Shown in pieces: positions 24,484-37,755 of a DNA stretch of 64,000 nucleotides (within the stretch, counting starts at the first letter, position 1; every line of letters starts with the position of its first letter). The notes under the pieces were generated by a model. It saw only the letters and a list, made by a program, of their open reading frames with translations, was not told the origin of the DNA and ran no database searches. This DNA comes from Vesta saturnalis. Taxonomy: Eukaryota; Arthropoda; Insecta; Coleoptera; Lampyridae. The translations under genes and the position numbers were made by a program. The stretch is taken from the NCBI GenBank assembly GCA_036346205.1, contig JARFJB010001984.1, positions 328,501-392,500 of the forward strand, written 5' to 3'.

Positions 24484-27400
24484 GAACCGCAAAACCTAGC
24501 TTTGATACTCGACGTAAATAACATATGGGTCTACGATAGCTAACCATGTTTTAAATAATTTAAATCATAACAAATAACTTGCATAATTTACCATATGTAG
24601 TTAAAGTTAAAATCATATTAAACGTAGGTACTGTTTATGTTTTCAATGTACAATAACAAGTACCAATATTATAGGTTTAAATTTACCTAGATTCCTCATT
24701 GGTATGTCAAGTTTTTGTTTTTGAATGCTTTTATCATTTTCGAATTAAAGTTTTTCACAATTTTACATTTGCGTTCTAACTTAATTAAATATTTTTAAAT
24801 TTGTACTTTGATTATGACATCTTCCATTGTTAGCGATCGTCCGTTAGAGGGTGTTCTGATGTGTCATCTTCAAGGCAGTTTAACAATATTTAATTTATTA
24901 GAAATTTAGCTATTCTTCGCTAAAATACTTGGCTTTATATGTTTATCAAACTGTTATATTTATTAGAGGCTTGGATTTGTGTTTTCATATTTCCTAAATT
25001 TATTTTGATATCTGAATTAATTTTAAAGCTTTTACCATTTACTTAAGACGATAACTGTAATCGTTATTCAAACGATTAAATACATTAAATACATAAAAAA
25101 TACAAGATTTAATACCCAATAGATAAGTATTTTAATCAGTTGTGTTGTGGTTTTCATTCAAACAAAATCAGTGAGTTAATTTCAATTGATTTAAATTTAG
25201 AAAGCTATAGAAACTCGTAGATATCCAAACACTGAATAAATAGTAAGTGGAGTACCTAGTGCGGTTAAGAAGAGGGATATTCAACTATTATTTATGGCAT
25301 ATTAATAAAAAACATGTAAAGCAAATATTATTTGAATGTCATTCTTTTAATTATATTCTAATCTTTACATTCAAATATTCAGATACTTTTTCTTATGTCC
25401 ATTCAAAAAACGAACAATCTTTGCATCCTTTTTTGTGTAAAAAGGTACGTTAAGTATACCACTGCAATAAAAATTTATTAACTAACTTTATTTTTAAAGG
25501 TACAGCTACACATGAAGAATTTTCGGTAAGACATGGATTGACAACAGAACTTCATTTGTTAGGTTATTATTCTTATTTCATATTTTGACTATTGTTTCAA
25601 TTCGTGAAACGTAATTAGCTCGTTGTAGAATTATTAAACCATTATAGTTAACTGTAAGCAATCAAGTTTTGCATTTCGTTTAAAATTTATACAAAAAATT
25701 TACGTTTAGTTTCATCAGAAACCAGTGTACTGGCAACTGAAGTATCTTAATAACGAACAAATGACGGTATTAATTATAATCAATCATAATTCAGTATTAT
25801 TATTATAAAATATTCTTTATTTACCGATATTTATGGTCACCTAGGAAACCCGTATTTTGTTAATGAACCTTGAAAATATTGTGCCAAAAGTGTTCATTGC
25901 ACTCGACTTGTTTTCCAACTCGATGTCAAAGCCTCGTCGCGTGCAATAAACACTTACTTTTTGCACTTGTTGCATTAATAACTATTATCGACTTTATAAT
26001 TTAATTTTGATTTACTACTAAAAAAATTAGTACTGACATGCAAATAAAATGTAACGTAATGTATTGCCCTTTGTAGTATATAATTTACACAGTTTATGGT
26101 CGTGTATTTTTTAAGTGTTATTAATATGCCTTAAAAATGCAAGAATGAATACTACCATTGAATTATGTTTGTAGTGCATATTCCTATCTTCTACTGCGTA
26201 GGTACAATATACTTTTAAACGACCTTAAGCAATACTTTCAAACTTAACTAAGCTCAGATTCCAAGTTCAATTTGTGTTTGCCAGAAAGAGATTGAATTGG
26301 AATCTTTTTGTAGTACTTACAATAGAATCCAAAAGTAATTTCTCAAAGGAATTTGATTATCTTCCAAGCACTTTAAGGAAAAAGTAGCTTAAGATGTTTT
26401 ATTTCATATAAAAAGTTATCCAGATTATTCATTCAAATTTCTACATTTGTTTGCGTTTTGTTAATTTACGAGTAACAGTCATCTAAATGCTAAGTGAAAA
26501 TAGCAAGTTGACGTAAATAGCAGTTACATTTCAATTATTTCAGTCAATATGCAAACTATATTTGACAAATCTAATAAAAATATATATTGAGTATATATTT
26601 ATATGCGTTGAACGTATACATTTAACAAAAAATATAAAACATGAATTCTGATGAATATATTACAATGCTTAGTTTTCTCATTAAAATTTTAACCAAGGAC
26701 TTTGTGATGCCTTCCAAAAGTGCTTTATAGAAGCTGCATAAATTAAACGCAAATGAACCGTTTAAGCCCCCTAATCAATTCTTTTGTATATTTCTTCCAT
26801 GCTCAACAAATTGTACGTGGCAGAAATAACCGTTTTTTTACATTTATTATAAATACTTACACATACAAAGTTGATATTTTTACGTAGTAACTGTCTTAAA
26901 TATCCATGTAAGTAACGTGATTGTTAATAATTGTGTTTGGTAACATTTTTTTTACATATCTGTAATTATCTTACTACAAGTTTATTTAAATTTAACAAAT
27001 CTAAACCAAAATCTATTGAATTTATGTTATAATGTATCGCTAGAAGGTGAGCATAATTTAATTAAATTCATGCGGTACGAGTAATATGATTGTCTGAATA
27101 TCAAAATATATTAAAAGCACCTGTTTTGGATAAAGATCCTGTATTTAAAAGCTAATAATAAAAAAAAGGAAAAGGCAACGTGTTTCCTCCCTCCCCAGGG
27201 GGGACGGCAGGCTGCTTGACCTTTCCAAGCTGCTTCAGTCACACTCATGAATTTCCAACATACATACATTAAGTATTTCTCCCCTTGGATTTCCTTAGAC
27301 CTTGAAGTAAATCTCTACGAAATAAGTACGTATAGTCATCTCATCATTGTAAAGATTTGGCATACATAGTTAAAATTGAATTAAATTTAAACATTTTATT

Positions 27401-28743
27401 TTTAATGTATCACTTGTAGTACAAACATTTTTATTAGATCTTGAATTGGCATATGTAGGTTGGAAGGTGTAAATGCTTTAATAAGTTTGATAAAAAGTGC
27501 TTAAAAAAATTCCTAACTATTATTAACGGAGGTCAATTATTTGTTAATGTATACGTACGAAATTACAGTTCAACAAAACGGAGTGCATGGTTGACGATTG
27601 TGCGCAGCAGCGTGCTCGTTTTCTAAATGTCAGAATTCCCACTGAATAGCGTCGGTATTTCAGAGGTCTTTCAAAATCCCTACAGTAGGGCAGAAATACG
27701 GGTGCCTTTGAAATTGCTGTGTACTAGTGTTAGACAATACATACAAACATCTAGCTGTATAAGGGTTCAACCTAGTTTATCACCAGCTAAAGCAAGAGCA
27801 AAAAAAGTATGCAAGGCATAAAATTACTGCTTTTGCGCCACAAACTCTTCATTTAATTTTCTCCAAAGCTTGAAAGGGATACAGGAAAAAACTAACCAAT
27901 AGTTACGTGAGTTATACAAAGCAATGAAGAAACATTAAAAGAAATTGAACACCCCCTAAGCAGGAATATATTTAGGTGTACAGTGTTATCTTTTAAAACC
28001 TGACATAGGCTATCTTATTACTGAAGATAGATTTTTACTTCCAAAAGTAAAGTTTTAGGGCGTAATCTAACTAATGAAATTTCATGAAAAAAATTGCTCC
28101 AGCGTTGCTATTTTTTGGAGTATCTTCAAAAATAACATTTTTTTAAATGGCAACATTGCATTTGTTAGTGGAATAATAAAAAATCTCGTATATGTGCAAT
28201 CGTATGCAACCCAGCAGGAGCTACAGAAAAGCTGTTATTACTCCGTTTAACAGATGTGTGTCGATAATAATGGTGGACATTTCGAACACTTACTGTAAAT
28301 TTCTTTTGTTGTCCATGGCAAGATATGATTTTTTAAGCCTAATAATAGAAAAACGTGTATTGTGCTTTTATTTATTAAAATATGTGATACAACCCTTATA
28401 TCATTACAATCAGAAAATAATACACTATTAAAATATGTCATAGTTAACTATGATTACCATTAAAAAAAAATTAGCTTTGCTTCATAACTTCAAAATGCTA
28501 AGCAAAATTAAAAACCTAGTACGGTGACGTTATTCGGCACAAAATTAGCTACAAATTGTATTTAAGCAATTTTTATCTTTAGAAATAAACGAATTAAAGC
28601 GGTTAAACGATTTTGTAAATTATTTTCAAATTTCGTAAGCGATTTTTTAAATCAACAAAACGTATCTGATTGTTTAGCAAATCCTTCTTAAGTAAATGGA
28701 ACATCATGTATTCTGATACAAAAATAATGAAAAAACGTATCTG
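24480..28743. other. 4.3-kb AT-rich DNA, no gene recognised
   Basis: Both strands show only short AT-driven frames. The longest (25,247-25,453; 27,627-27,821; 28,192-28,431) have no recognisable motif. The only compositional feature is a short G+C-rich patch at 27,185-27,245 (CTCCCCAGGGGGGACGGCAG). No transposon ends are seen. Confidence 0.45.
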
Positions 28744-28773
28744 ATATATATATATATATATATATATATCATC

Positions 28774-28867
<94 letters not shown>
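28744..28867. repeat. (TA)n array, interrupted
   Basis: Two TA blocks (28,744-28,769 and about 28,776-28,867) separated by TCATCCCA, with one further AAT slip near 28,824. It abuts the left end of the errantivirus-like LTR remnant. Confidence 0.96.
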
Positions 28868-28869
<2 letters not shown>

Positions 28870-28992
28870 GCATCTAACATTATTTTAGATAACGTATTAA
28901 TTTTATCTCATTAAATTAACACGACCACGAAAACATTATTTATCTCTAAGAATTATATCTAATGCTTTTTTCCATGTAATTATGTTAACACT

Positions 28993-30738
28993 TGTATGTA
29001 GCGGACCGAAAATTTTATTATTGTAATAAACCTTAATATGAAACTGTTCCAACGTAAATTAACGTTTCTTGTTTTCTTTATCACTTTTCAAAGACGGGGG
29101 TTGATTTTTGGGCGTAGAGATGGTTAGTGGAAACGAGAGGGGACGGCAGTTGCTGTTGAAATTTTGATTAAACCAGACGCTTTGATTTGTTTTAATTAGA
29201 AACTCTCACTGTAACAGTTGGTCTTGAAAATATTTCGTGCGTGTACACTTTCTTTTGAATTGGCCAACACTAATTCGTCTTTTCTTTGGGTGTTAGTTGT
29301 AGTGTGTTTTTCAAATATTAATCTATAAATAACAGTCACCATTTTTGAAGTTAAACTGCGTATGTTAACGATTTGTATCTGTGATCAATTAAACACAAGC
29401 ATAAGTAGGTATTTTATATAAATTAAGGCTGGCAGAAAATAATTCGACAAGCCTATATAACCTGTTAAAAACCGATCATTGTCTCATTAAGCTTAAATCT
29501 GATAAAATAAAGACAGTACAAGGTTCTGTCACTCTTGTATTTGTGTGAATTAGCATTGTTGTTTCTTTATATTTATATTTATGTAGAGGTGGGCTGGAGA
29601 ACGGGTACATGATACAGCTATGTTTATTAATTGTGAAAGGCAATTGCCCAGTGGGTACACACTCACGGGTCCAGGTAACCTTTTTTTTTATTGTTTTATT
29701 GTTGTATAGACGAATGTGTAATCTGAGAAAGGGCCTGTATTTTTCTAACGCACTCAAACGTATATACCGGTCACGATATTGTGAACTATTTATAACTTTC
29801 CCTCGGAAGGCTTTGTTTTGATGAGTTTTTTGTCAGTTTGTTAAGTAGAATTATTTGCCTGTGAACTAATTTACCTTTATATGTAACTTCTTGTAACTGT
29901 ACCTACGTATTTTATACTTTAGTAGTCACCAAACAAATGTGTACGTGTAAATTCCTTGTCTATTTTCTTTTGTCCTTGTCTTTACCTTATTATCACCTGT
30001 ACAATTTTATTATTATTGTATTTTGTAATTTTGTAATTTGTTTATTGCTCTATGTGCTTATTTACTTAAAGACCGGCATGATTGCTTTAAAGGGCCACAT
30101 GTTTCTTATTACAATTTTTATTCTGATTATTCATGACACAATTGTGGGCGTGACTACATGGTTTTCTTTTGTTATTGTGTTTATGTGTAACTAATCTGCT
30201 TTTTCTCTTAATGTTATTATTTTGTACGCACTTTAACCTGACTTAATGGCGTTTTGTTATATATTTAACCTTTCATTCTGTTTTTTTTTGTTATTTGATT
30301 TATCAATGTACTTGTGCAATTACTTATTTATGAATAAAGCGGGTTTTATTGGTGGTTTCTGCCCACAATAGTATATTAACGGGCTGAATCACCATTCCGC
30401 AAAGCTCGTGAACTTAATTTGAGTAGTTTTATTTTTTACCTGCCCCTCATGATGCAACACTTCCCTCATCTAGCGTATCTAATTCAAATAGCACAGCGTA
30501 CCTACCACCAGACGGAGCACTTCGTTTGATCAGATTTGAGGTTTGCGAGTAATTAAATATCAGACTTGTAAATAAATTCTAATCTTTTAATTATTGTCAG
30601 GAAAGTCCATGTAAGGCAAGCAACTAATTGGAGTAATAGTAACATTATTGTCAGTAAAGTCAAGATAAATTACTTAGCGATTGTTTTGTTCTTGAATTTG
30701 CATTCTTGGAAATAAGTTTCAAGGGGGGACGCTACACA
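28993..30738 (+). mobile_element. Solo-LTR-like element, plus copy (family L)
   Basis: Non-coding 1.75-kb block starting TGTATGTAGCGGACCG and ending GGGGGGACGCTACACA. It has a polyadenylation-type signal near 30,333 (GAATAAAGCGGG). The termini (TG...CA), size and signal fit an LTR. The sequence across its insertion point is continuous in the 3' LTR at 38,935 and 45,525, which gives an empty site. A five-base target duplication ACACT/ACACC is possible if the right end is placed at 30,733. Compared with the minus copy at 56.6-58.6 kb, this copy lacks about 430 bp after GTAATAAAC (about 29,030). No matching internal region is in the window, so solo LTR is the simplest reading. Confidence 0.7.
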
Positions 30739-32244
30739 CCACATCATGTATTATTTAGAAATGTATTTAATGTCATTTCTAGATAAAGTATTAATGATCT
30801 TTTTTCACGCTAAATTAACGAAGCCATAAGATATTATTTGTTACTAAGAGTTATACGTAATGTTTTTCATATTAACAGGACAGATAAACGAAACTATAAA
30901 GGCACTCGATAATAGATAGGCAGATCAGAATTCATATTAGCTCTTAGTGAAATTTGATTTTATTGTAAGTTATTTATATTCAATAAATTATTATAACAAT
31001 AAGTAAAATATAATTAACGCTGCGAACCAGATGTGTTAAACGGTATCCTCCGGTGTATTTCAATACTTTACTGACCATCCGAACCGTCCGGAAGTTCCTG
31101 CAAGTAAAACTCACCTGGATCAAGCCAGAAGCACTTCACCTTTAGAAGGACTTCACCTGAGCAGACAACCAGAGCAATCTACAGATCGACTATCCATCGG
31201 ACAACCCGTTAACCATCAAAGCAATGCTATTACTAGTATTCTGTAAGTTCCCTTTTATTTTTCCTAATTTTATAAATAATGTACATGAGTTGTTTGCGAG
31301 ATAGATCACAATAGAATTACCTGGTTTAATTAATTCAAGGAATACTCTTCCAAATTATAAAACAATGCATTGCTAGGGAAATAGTTCCTCAATATGAAGG
31401 AGGTGGTCCAAATTTGTCATACTTTGCACAACAGGCCGACAGATTTATAAATCTTTATAGAAATCAGGAAGTAGGCCAAGAAGATTGTACACTCAACAAA
31501 TTATTATTTGAAATTTGATGTTCTAAATTAATAGGTGCGGCTAGGGATACATTAGTTATATCAAATTGTACAACTTGGACGCAAGTAAAACAAACATTAA
31601 TTAATCGCTTTGGTGGTAGTAGAAACGAGAATTTGCTAGAAAATGATTTAGTTACGCGCTATTAATTACAAAATGAAACAGCATCGATATTATGAACGAA
31701 TTAGATTTTAAGTTACAACAATTCTTAGAACACATAAATATTTGTGAAAATAATGAAGAATTAAAAAGGTATAAAACTGGTACATTTAATAAAAAAGCTT
31801 TAGACACGTATACTGTAGGATTACTTGAACCCATTCATTATGTATAAAACAGTAGATTCGGTAAACGATTCCTTATTAAAATTAAGAGATTATGATAACT
31901 ATAAGTAACAAACTAATTTTATGAATTTTATGCGACAACGAACTCCGAATGAACAATTTCAACAAAAGAATTTAATACCCACTAATGCTCATTCGAAGTT
32001 CTCAAACCCTTCATTTAATTTTAGTCAAAAGCCTAATTTTTATTCACTACGCCCGGTGTCAATAAATAATAATTATAAACCACTAAGTGAATTTCCTCGC
32101 GTGTCGATCAATATTACAAGTAGGCCAGTACCTAACACAAGATACCCCTCTAATAGTGAAGTAATTGGAAAGAAATTAGAGGTCAAACCAACCCCTATGT
32201 CACTTACAACTTCAAGTACAAATAGAATAATATTATATTACACA

Positions 32245-33472
32245 AGGGTCGAGCTGAATTTATTGAGAATAAGAAACAAGGTTAATATTCTTTAGGACTT
32301 TATTTTAAATATGCTCAAAGTAATTCCCTTCAACAATGATACACTTGACCATTCTTTCTTTCCAGTGTTGAAAAGCTCCCAACCAACCTTCTTTCGGAAT
32401 GCCTTCAAAATAACCGTGAATCGCGGCATTAATCTCTTTTCAGACGAAAACCTTCTGCCTCGCAAATTCCTTTTAAGTCCAAAGAATAGCCAAAAGTCGC
32501 ACATTGCGTCAGGCGAATGCGGTGGATATCCTATTACTTTACTTTTAATTTTTTTCACCCAAAAACTGGAGAGTTAGCACTGCCGTATGTATCGATGCAT
32601 TACCATGGTGCAGCATAATTTCCTTGTCTGGAACCCTACTGAACACATCAGGCAAACATTTTTCATTTTCATTTAGTAATTGTCTTTTGTGCTTCCAGCT
32701 TAATTGACCTTACTAGGCCTATACTTCTGAAGAATTCATTGTCATTGTTGGAGTTTCCTCATCTTCGTGAATCCATACACGACTCTTTTGGCGTATACGT
32801 ACGTGAAAAAGAGTACATAAGATTCGTCACCTGTCACTGCTTTGAACAAATTTGGTGTCCGCTATTATTTTGGAGATTTAAAGTTTCATGCCAAATTCTT
32901 ACATGCTGTGCTTTTTGGAAATCAGAACGGTGATGCGACACCAAACGACTAACTGCTTTTTCTAAATGCAGGTGATGGTGTATGATTGTTCTGACAGCTG
33001 AGGATCCTATCTTGAGTTGATGCTCTATTATCGTATAAGTCACTTTATTGTCCTCTTTAATTATTCTTTTAACAGCAGTAATGTTTTTGTCGGTAACAGC
33101 CGCAGGAGCTCGCCCTGCTCCTTTTTGATGCTGAACACAATTCCTTTCCGTTAAAATTCTTTATACCATCGGTAAATTGTAGCCAATGAAGGTTCTTGTT
33201 CACTAAAATCCGAATCTAAACTCTCTTTGTACTCATAAGCGCTTAAATATTTTTCAAAATCATAATAAATTATGATACGAAAATGCTCTCTGGTTAATTC
33301 CATTTTTTTACTTATAATTTCACCTTAAAAAATTAATAACTTGAGTTATAATGAACGCTACTTGAACAACAAAACTTCAAATAACAGATAAATAATTGCT
33401 CCATAACAATGTATGTTTGGTTTTTCATGACCTACTAGATCTTTTTATCCTCAATAAACTCAGCTCGACCCT
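32245..33472 (-). mobile_element. Mariner D (classical mariner) nested in gag
   Basis: Inverted ends of about 30 bp: AGGGTCGAGCTGAATTTATT at 32,245 and, reversed, AGGGTCGAGCTGAGTTTATT ending at 33,472. Flanking TA-rich DNA is compatible with TA target duplication, though the precise ends may lie a few bases further out. The length of about 1.23 kb is normal for mariner. Gag sequence continues on both sides. Unlike mariners A-C it has short ends and no DUF4817 region. Confidence 0.88.
32305..33303 (-). pseudogene. Mariner D transposase (SETMAR/Mos-type), decayed
   Basis: From ATG at 33,303 (MELTREHFRIIIYYDFEKYL) to a stop at 32,305 after YFEHI, about 333 codons, near the family's usual 340-350. 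Further motifs are TIYRWYKEF (helix-turn-helix), SRVWIHEDEETP (first Asp region, altered), IMLHHGNASIHTA (second Asp region, where HDNA is usual), and HSPDAMCDFWLFFGLKR (third Asp present). Several stops and frameshifts occur between 33,150 and 32,560; the last 88 codons are open. Confidence 0.87.
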
Positions 33473-33764
33473 CTTATATTGTAATAATACTTTTCAGAAT
33501 AATAATTTTAGAAATAATTTTCAAAATAATTCGCAAAATAATAACAATCCTATAAATCATTTTCATTCCGGCGGGACCAAGAAACTTTCATTCAGAAGTT
33601 ATTTAATGTAGAAGAAAGTCATGAAAATTTCGAATTAAATCAAGATTGTGAGATTAAGATTTCCAGAAATCATCAGAAAATTTTCATACAGAAGCCTCGG
33701 AACCACAAACCTTAACATAAATTCATTAACGAGTAAACCAAAATTACCTTTTATTACCATACCT

Positions 33765-36700
33765 AGTCTTAATTTAAAATATTAATAGATATCGGAGCCT
33801 CAAATTCAATCATGAATGTAAAATCAGCTTGCGAATTCTTCCAAAACCATAGTTTTAAGAAACCTTTTACAGTCAAAAGTTTAAATAATGTAATATAAAG
33901 CGACGAGAACATTAGATACCCTCTACTAGGTGAATTTGGAATAAAAATGGTATAGATTTCCATGTTTTGGATTGGTACGATAGATTTGATGCATTTATAG
34001 GCAATAAGGACTTTCAGCAGTAAGGAGCAAAAATAGATTATTCTAACCATACGTTAGAAATAGAGATTATAAAATATCATTATTTTTTGAATTAAATCCA
34101 AAGAATTTCAAACCGTTTAGACAAATACTTAATGATTTTATCAGCATACCATTTAATATTGAAGAGGGATGCGTAATTATTCCTGAAACACAACTAGAAA
34201 ACATTTTCATACCAGAGTGAATCACTTTAGCAAAAAACGGCATTTGCAAAATCCCATCCGAAAATTATGAACAAAACAAAATTAATTTTATTCAACACTT
34301 AGATGTAGAACCAATAATAAACGTAGAAATTAACAAAAAAGAAAAAAGGTTTTACAGGTTTTGCTTTACCCGATATAATCAGAACAGAACATTTAAATTT
34401 CGAAGGAAAAACGGAAATAATTGCGCTTTGTAAGAAATATAAGAACATTTTTTACAAAGAAAAATCGGATTTAACGTTTACTAATGCAGCGAAACATAAA
34501 ATTAGAACTATAAGCGATGAACGAACCTAGTTGCCAGACAACAAAATAATTAAACCTAGTATTTCACCATACAGTTCACCAGTTTGGATAGTACCAAAAA
34601 AATTAGACAGCAGTGGAAACGAATAGACGAGATATTAGGAAAATGCATGTGTTTTTCCATTCTTGATCTTGCACAAGGGTTTCACCAAATTGAGATGAAT
34701 CAAGAATCCATAAAAAAACTGCGTTCAGCGTGAATAACGGCCACTATGAATACGAACGAATGCCCTTTAGTTTAAAAAATGCACTTAGCACATTTCAAAG
34801 AGTAATGGATATCGTTCTGCGTGAACATCTACACAAGTTTTGCTTTGTTTGTATGGACGATGTACTAATATTTTCAACATCGTTACAAGAGCATATTTTA
34901 CATTTAAAACAAACATTTCAAAAATTCGAACAATATACTTAAAGGTACAATTAGACAAATCTAAGTTTTATGTAAAGAAGTTTCCTTTTTAGGACATGTA
35001 ATTACTCCACAAGGTATTAAAGCAAATCCTTCAAAATTAGAAGCAATTCAAAATTACCCTTCACCAAAAACAGTTAAAAAATAGAAGCTTTCGTAGGACT
35101 AATAGGTTATTATAGAGGATTTGTTCACAACTTTGCAAAAGCAGTACAACCTTTTACCAAATGTCTGAAAAAAGATTCAAAAATTGATATTAACAATAAA
35201 GATTATTTATACGCATTTTTCCAATGCAAGGAAATACTTTGTAATTCGCCAATATTGGCATATCCCGACTTTAATAACACTTTTCCTACAACTACTGATG
35301 CTTCGAAAATAGCTATCGGTGGTGTATTGTCTCAAGATAATAAGCCAATTTCCTTTTGCTCCAGAACAATGAGTAGTGCCGAAAATAATTATTCAACCAT
35401 TGAAAAAGAATTATTATTAATTGTGGAGAACACAAAGAATTTTATACCATACGTATATGGCTTTTTTGCTTAAAATCCCCAAATTCCGCCTAATTAATGG
35501 AGATTAAGATTGGAAGAGTTTGATTATAAAATTCAATACCAGAAAGGAAAAGACAATGTAGTTGCAGACACACTATCTAAGATAGAAGTAAATATAAATG
35601 AATCTAAAATCAATGGTACAGATTTAGAAGTTTCATCATTATTGCCTAACGTCGATACAAATCCAGGAATCGATGAAATGGAAGAGATGCTGGAAGAGCA
35701 GGATACCAAAGGTAACACTCCGCTCAAGAAAATCCAATATTCTTATTACCAATATCAGACAAACCATTAAACAATTTTGTGAGTCAAATAATTTTAAAGT
35801 TAGGAGATCAATTTCAAGTTACTCACGAAAACCCATTTTTAAAAAATAATTATATTTTAATAATTAAACAAGGATCAGAATTAGAAAACCTTACCCGAAT
35901 GTAAAGAAATTATAAATCCTCAGACCTTGCATGGAATTTATTTTTACGATCAGAAATTAGAGTTGAAATTTTTAAATATTGTACAAAATTTGGTTAACAA
36001 TAACGTCAAATTTATAAAAATTAATATTTTGGCAAAATATGTAGAAAATCTAGAAGAACAATATAGGGTAGTAGAAGGATACCATAATAATAATCATAAT
36101 GGAATCACTGAAACTTACAATCATCTCAGAGTAAAATATTGTTGGCCGGATATGAAGACAAAAATTAATAAGATTATTAATGAATGCGAAATATGTCTAA
36201 GAAGTAAGTACGAAAGAAACCCTTACAATATACAATTCTCAGGACCTTTACTTGCACGGAGACCTTCTGATGTTATACACATTGATACGTTTAGTTTCGA
36301 AGGAAACAAATTTTTAACCATAATAGATTTATTTTCTCGTTATACACAAGCTTATTTTGTCAAGACACAACTGGCATAACGATTCTAGACAAATTGAAAC
36401 ATTATTTTTCACATCACGTTTATCCTAAGAAGATAGACTGAGACGAAGGAGAAGGACAAAGTTTTTCAAGAATATTGCTCGCTATTTAAAATTAATTCAC
36501 ATTTCACGACAAATTATAATTGTAGTTTTAATTCGCCTATTGATCGAGTTCACTCCACCTTATTAGAAAAAATAAGAACACTAAAAGTTCAAGATAAAAA
36601 GGATAGTCCAAAGGATTTCATGACAACCGCTGTAATGATCTACATTCAATCAATTCATTCTTCTACAGGTTACACACCATTCACTTTACTTTACGGACCA

Positions 36701-37051
36701 TATGAAAATCTAAACGCACATGAATTAGATTTGGGTAAACCAACCTATGAATTATATAATCAAAAAACGGATAGAAGAATTATTGCCCTTTTATGAAAAA
36801 TTGTATAACAAGCAATTGGAAAAAGAAAACAAAGGTTAACTAAAGGTAATGTAGTAGCAGAGAATCCTGTTATTGACGAACCAGTAGCATACTTTACTAG
36901 ACAAAGCATAAGAAAATCTGATCCCTATTATGACAGGTGAATATTACAACAATTGACAAAGATAAAGTAATCGGTCTCAGAGAAAAACCTAAAAGACAAA
37001 CTAACATACATAAGAAAAAATTGAAACGCTCTAAAAAGAAATTTTTATTGC
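33765..37051 (+). pseudogene. pol pseudogene of the errantivirus-like element
   Basis: Domains in order. The aspartic protease remnant has ILIDIGASNSIMN (about 33,775). The reverse transcriptase has ISPYSSPVWIVPKK (about 34,560), MPFSLKNALSTFQRVMD (about 34,760) and the catalytic VCMDDVLIF (about 34,850), where YxDD is usual. RNase H has TDASKIAIGGVLSQ (about 35,295) and STIEKELL. The integrase has an HHCC-type region with ECEICLRSK (about 36,185), then the core start VIHIDTFSFEG and FLTIIDLFSRYTQAYF (about 36,310). The basic integrase tail ends near 37,051. There are numerous stops and frameshifts, so it is not functional. It lies directly upstream of the env region. Confidence 0.85.
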
Positions 37052-37285
37052 AGGACATCATGTTCAAAACATTGATACAAATTGAAGAAGAGTTAAGATT
37101 AGTAAAAGTTTTAAATCATTATCATAAATTTTATTTTTATTCTAATATTAGTGCATTAGAAGAAAGTTATTACAAGATACTAACAAATGTAATAATTTTA
37201 GAAACACGACGCCATATTAAATTCCACTATACAAACACAAATCAGTACGTTAAAAGAAAATTTCAAACTACTAATTGCATACATT

Positions 37286-37755
37286 AATTTTTTTGCGAAA
37301 ATTAACCGTTTCTGTCGGAATGTCGAACAAAGCCCTCTAGCGACGATATGTGAAACTAACAAAACTTCAAATATTATAACATTTGTAGCCCAAGAAAAGC
37401 TCTTTTCAACGCGTCCAAGTTTGTTAAAATCGGATTAGCCGTTTCGAAGGTACGGGGGGTGATTTAAGGAAACCTTTGAATACCCTCCACCACTTTATTT
37501 TTAGACATACGTCAAAAAGTGACAAACAAAAAAAGTTCAGATTATCCTCGACTTCAAAGATCAGTTATTTCACAGAAACATCACTTTTTTAGATTCAAGA
37601 TTGCAGTTACGCTCCCTAACGGCCATTTCAGAAACATGAAAGTATTTTCCAGGTTTTTGTATTGGCCGTTTTAGTAATAACCTTTTTTCCGGAAGCCTCT
37701 ACGATGTATAGTTTCCTAGATACAGTACCTCGCATTCTTAGTTGGCCACCCTGTA
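37286..37755 (+). mobile_element. Short element end interrupting env, copy 1
   Basis: The stretch before env ends with TTAGTTGGCCACCCTGTA. Reversed, this reads TACAGGGTGGCCAACTAA, a typical TA-flanked terminus of insect mariner-like or miniature elements. The envelope-like frame begins immediately after it. The other end is not found: the left side coincides with the duplication boundary. The same sequence is at 43,836-44,344 in copy 2. Confidence 0.5.

Larger units (their letters stand above)
31330..33612 (+). pseudogene. gag pseudogene of the errantivirus-like element
   Basis: Readable capsid-type segments occur at about 31,420-31,640 (FINLYRNQE, WTQVKQTLINRFGG). An Asn/Gln/Pro-rich C-terminal region (from 31,921) is interrupted by mariner D at 32,245 and resumes at 33,473 with an Asn-rich run (33,495-33,560). 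Stops occur at about 31,516 and 31,662, with frameshifts. There is no Cys-His zinc knuckle, which is also usual for errantivirus Gag. The start codon is not identifiable. Confidence 0.65.

Noticed and set aside
25247..28431. Short frames of 64-79 codons as genes
   Set aside because: AT-driven composition, no motifs, no splice-consistent extension.
36937..37287. 116-codon frame between pol and env as a separate gene
   Set aside because: Its first 38 or so codons read as the basic integrase tail; the rest is AT-driven and ends at the duplication boundary.
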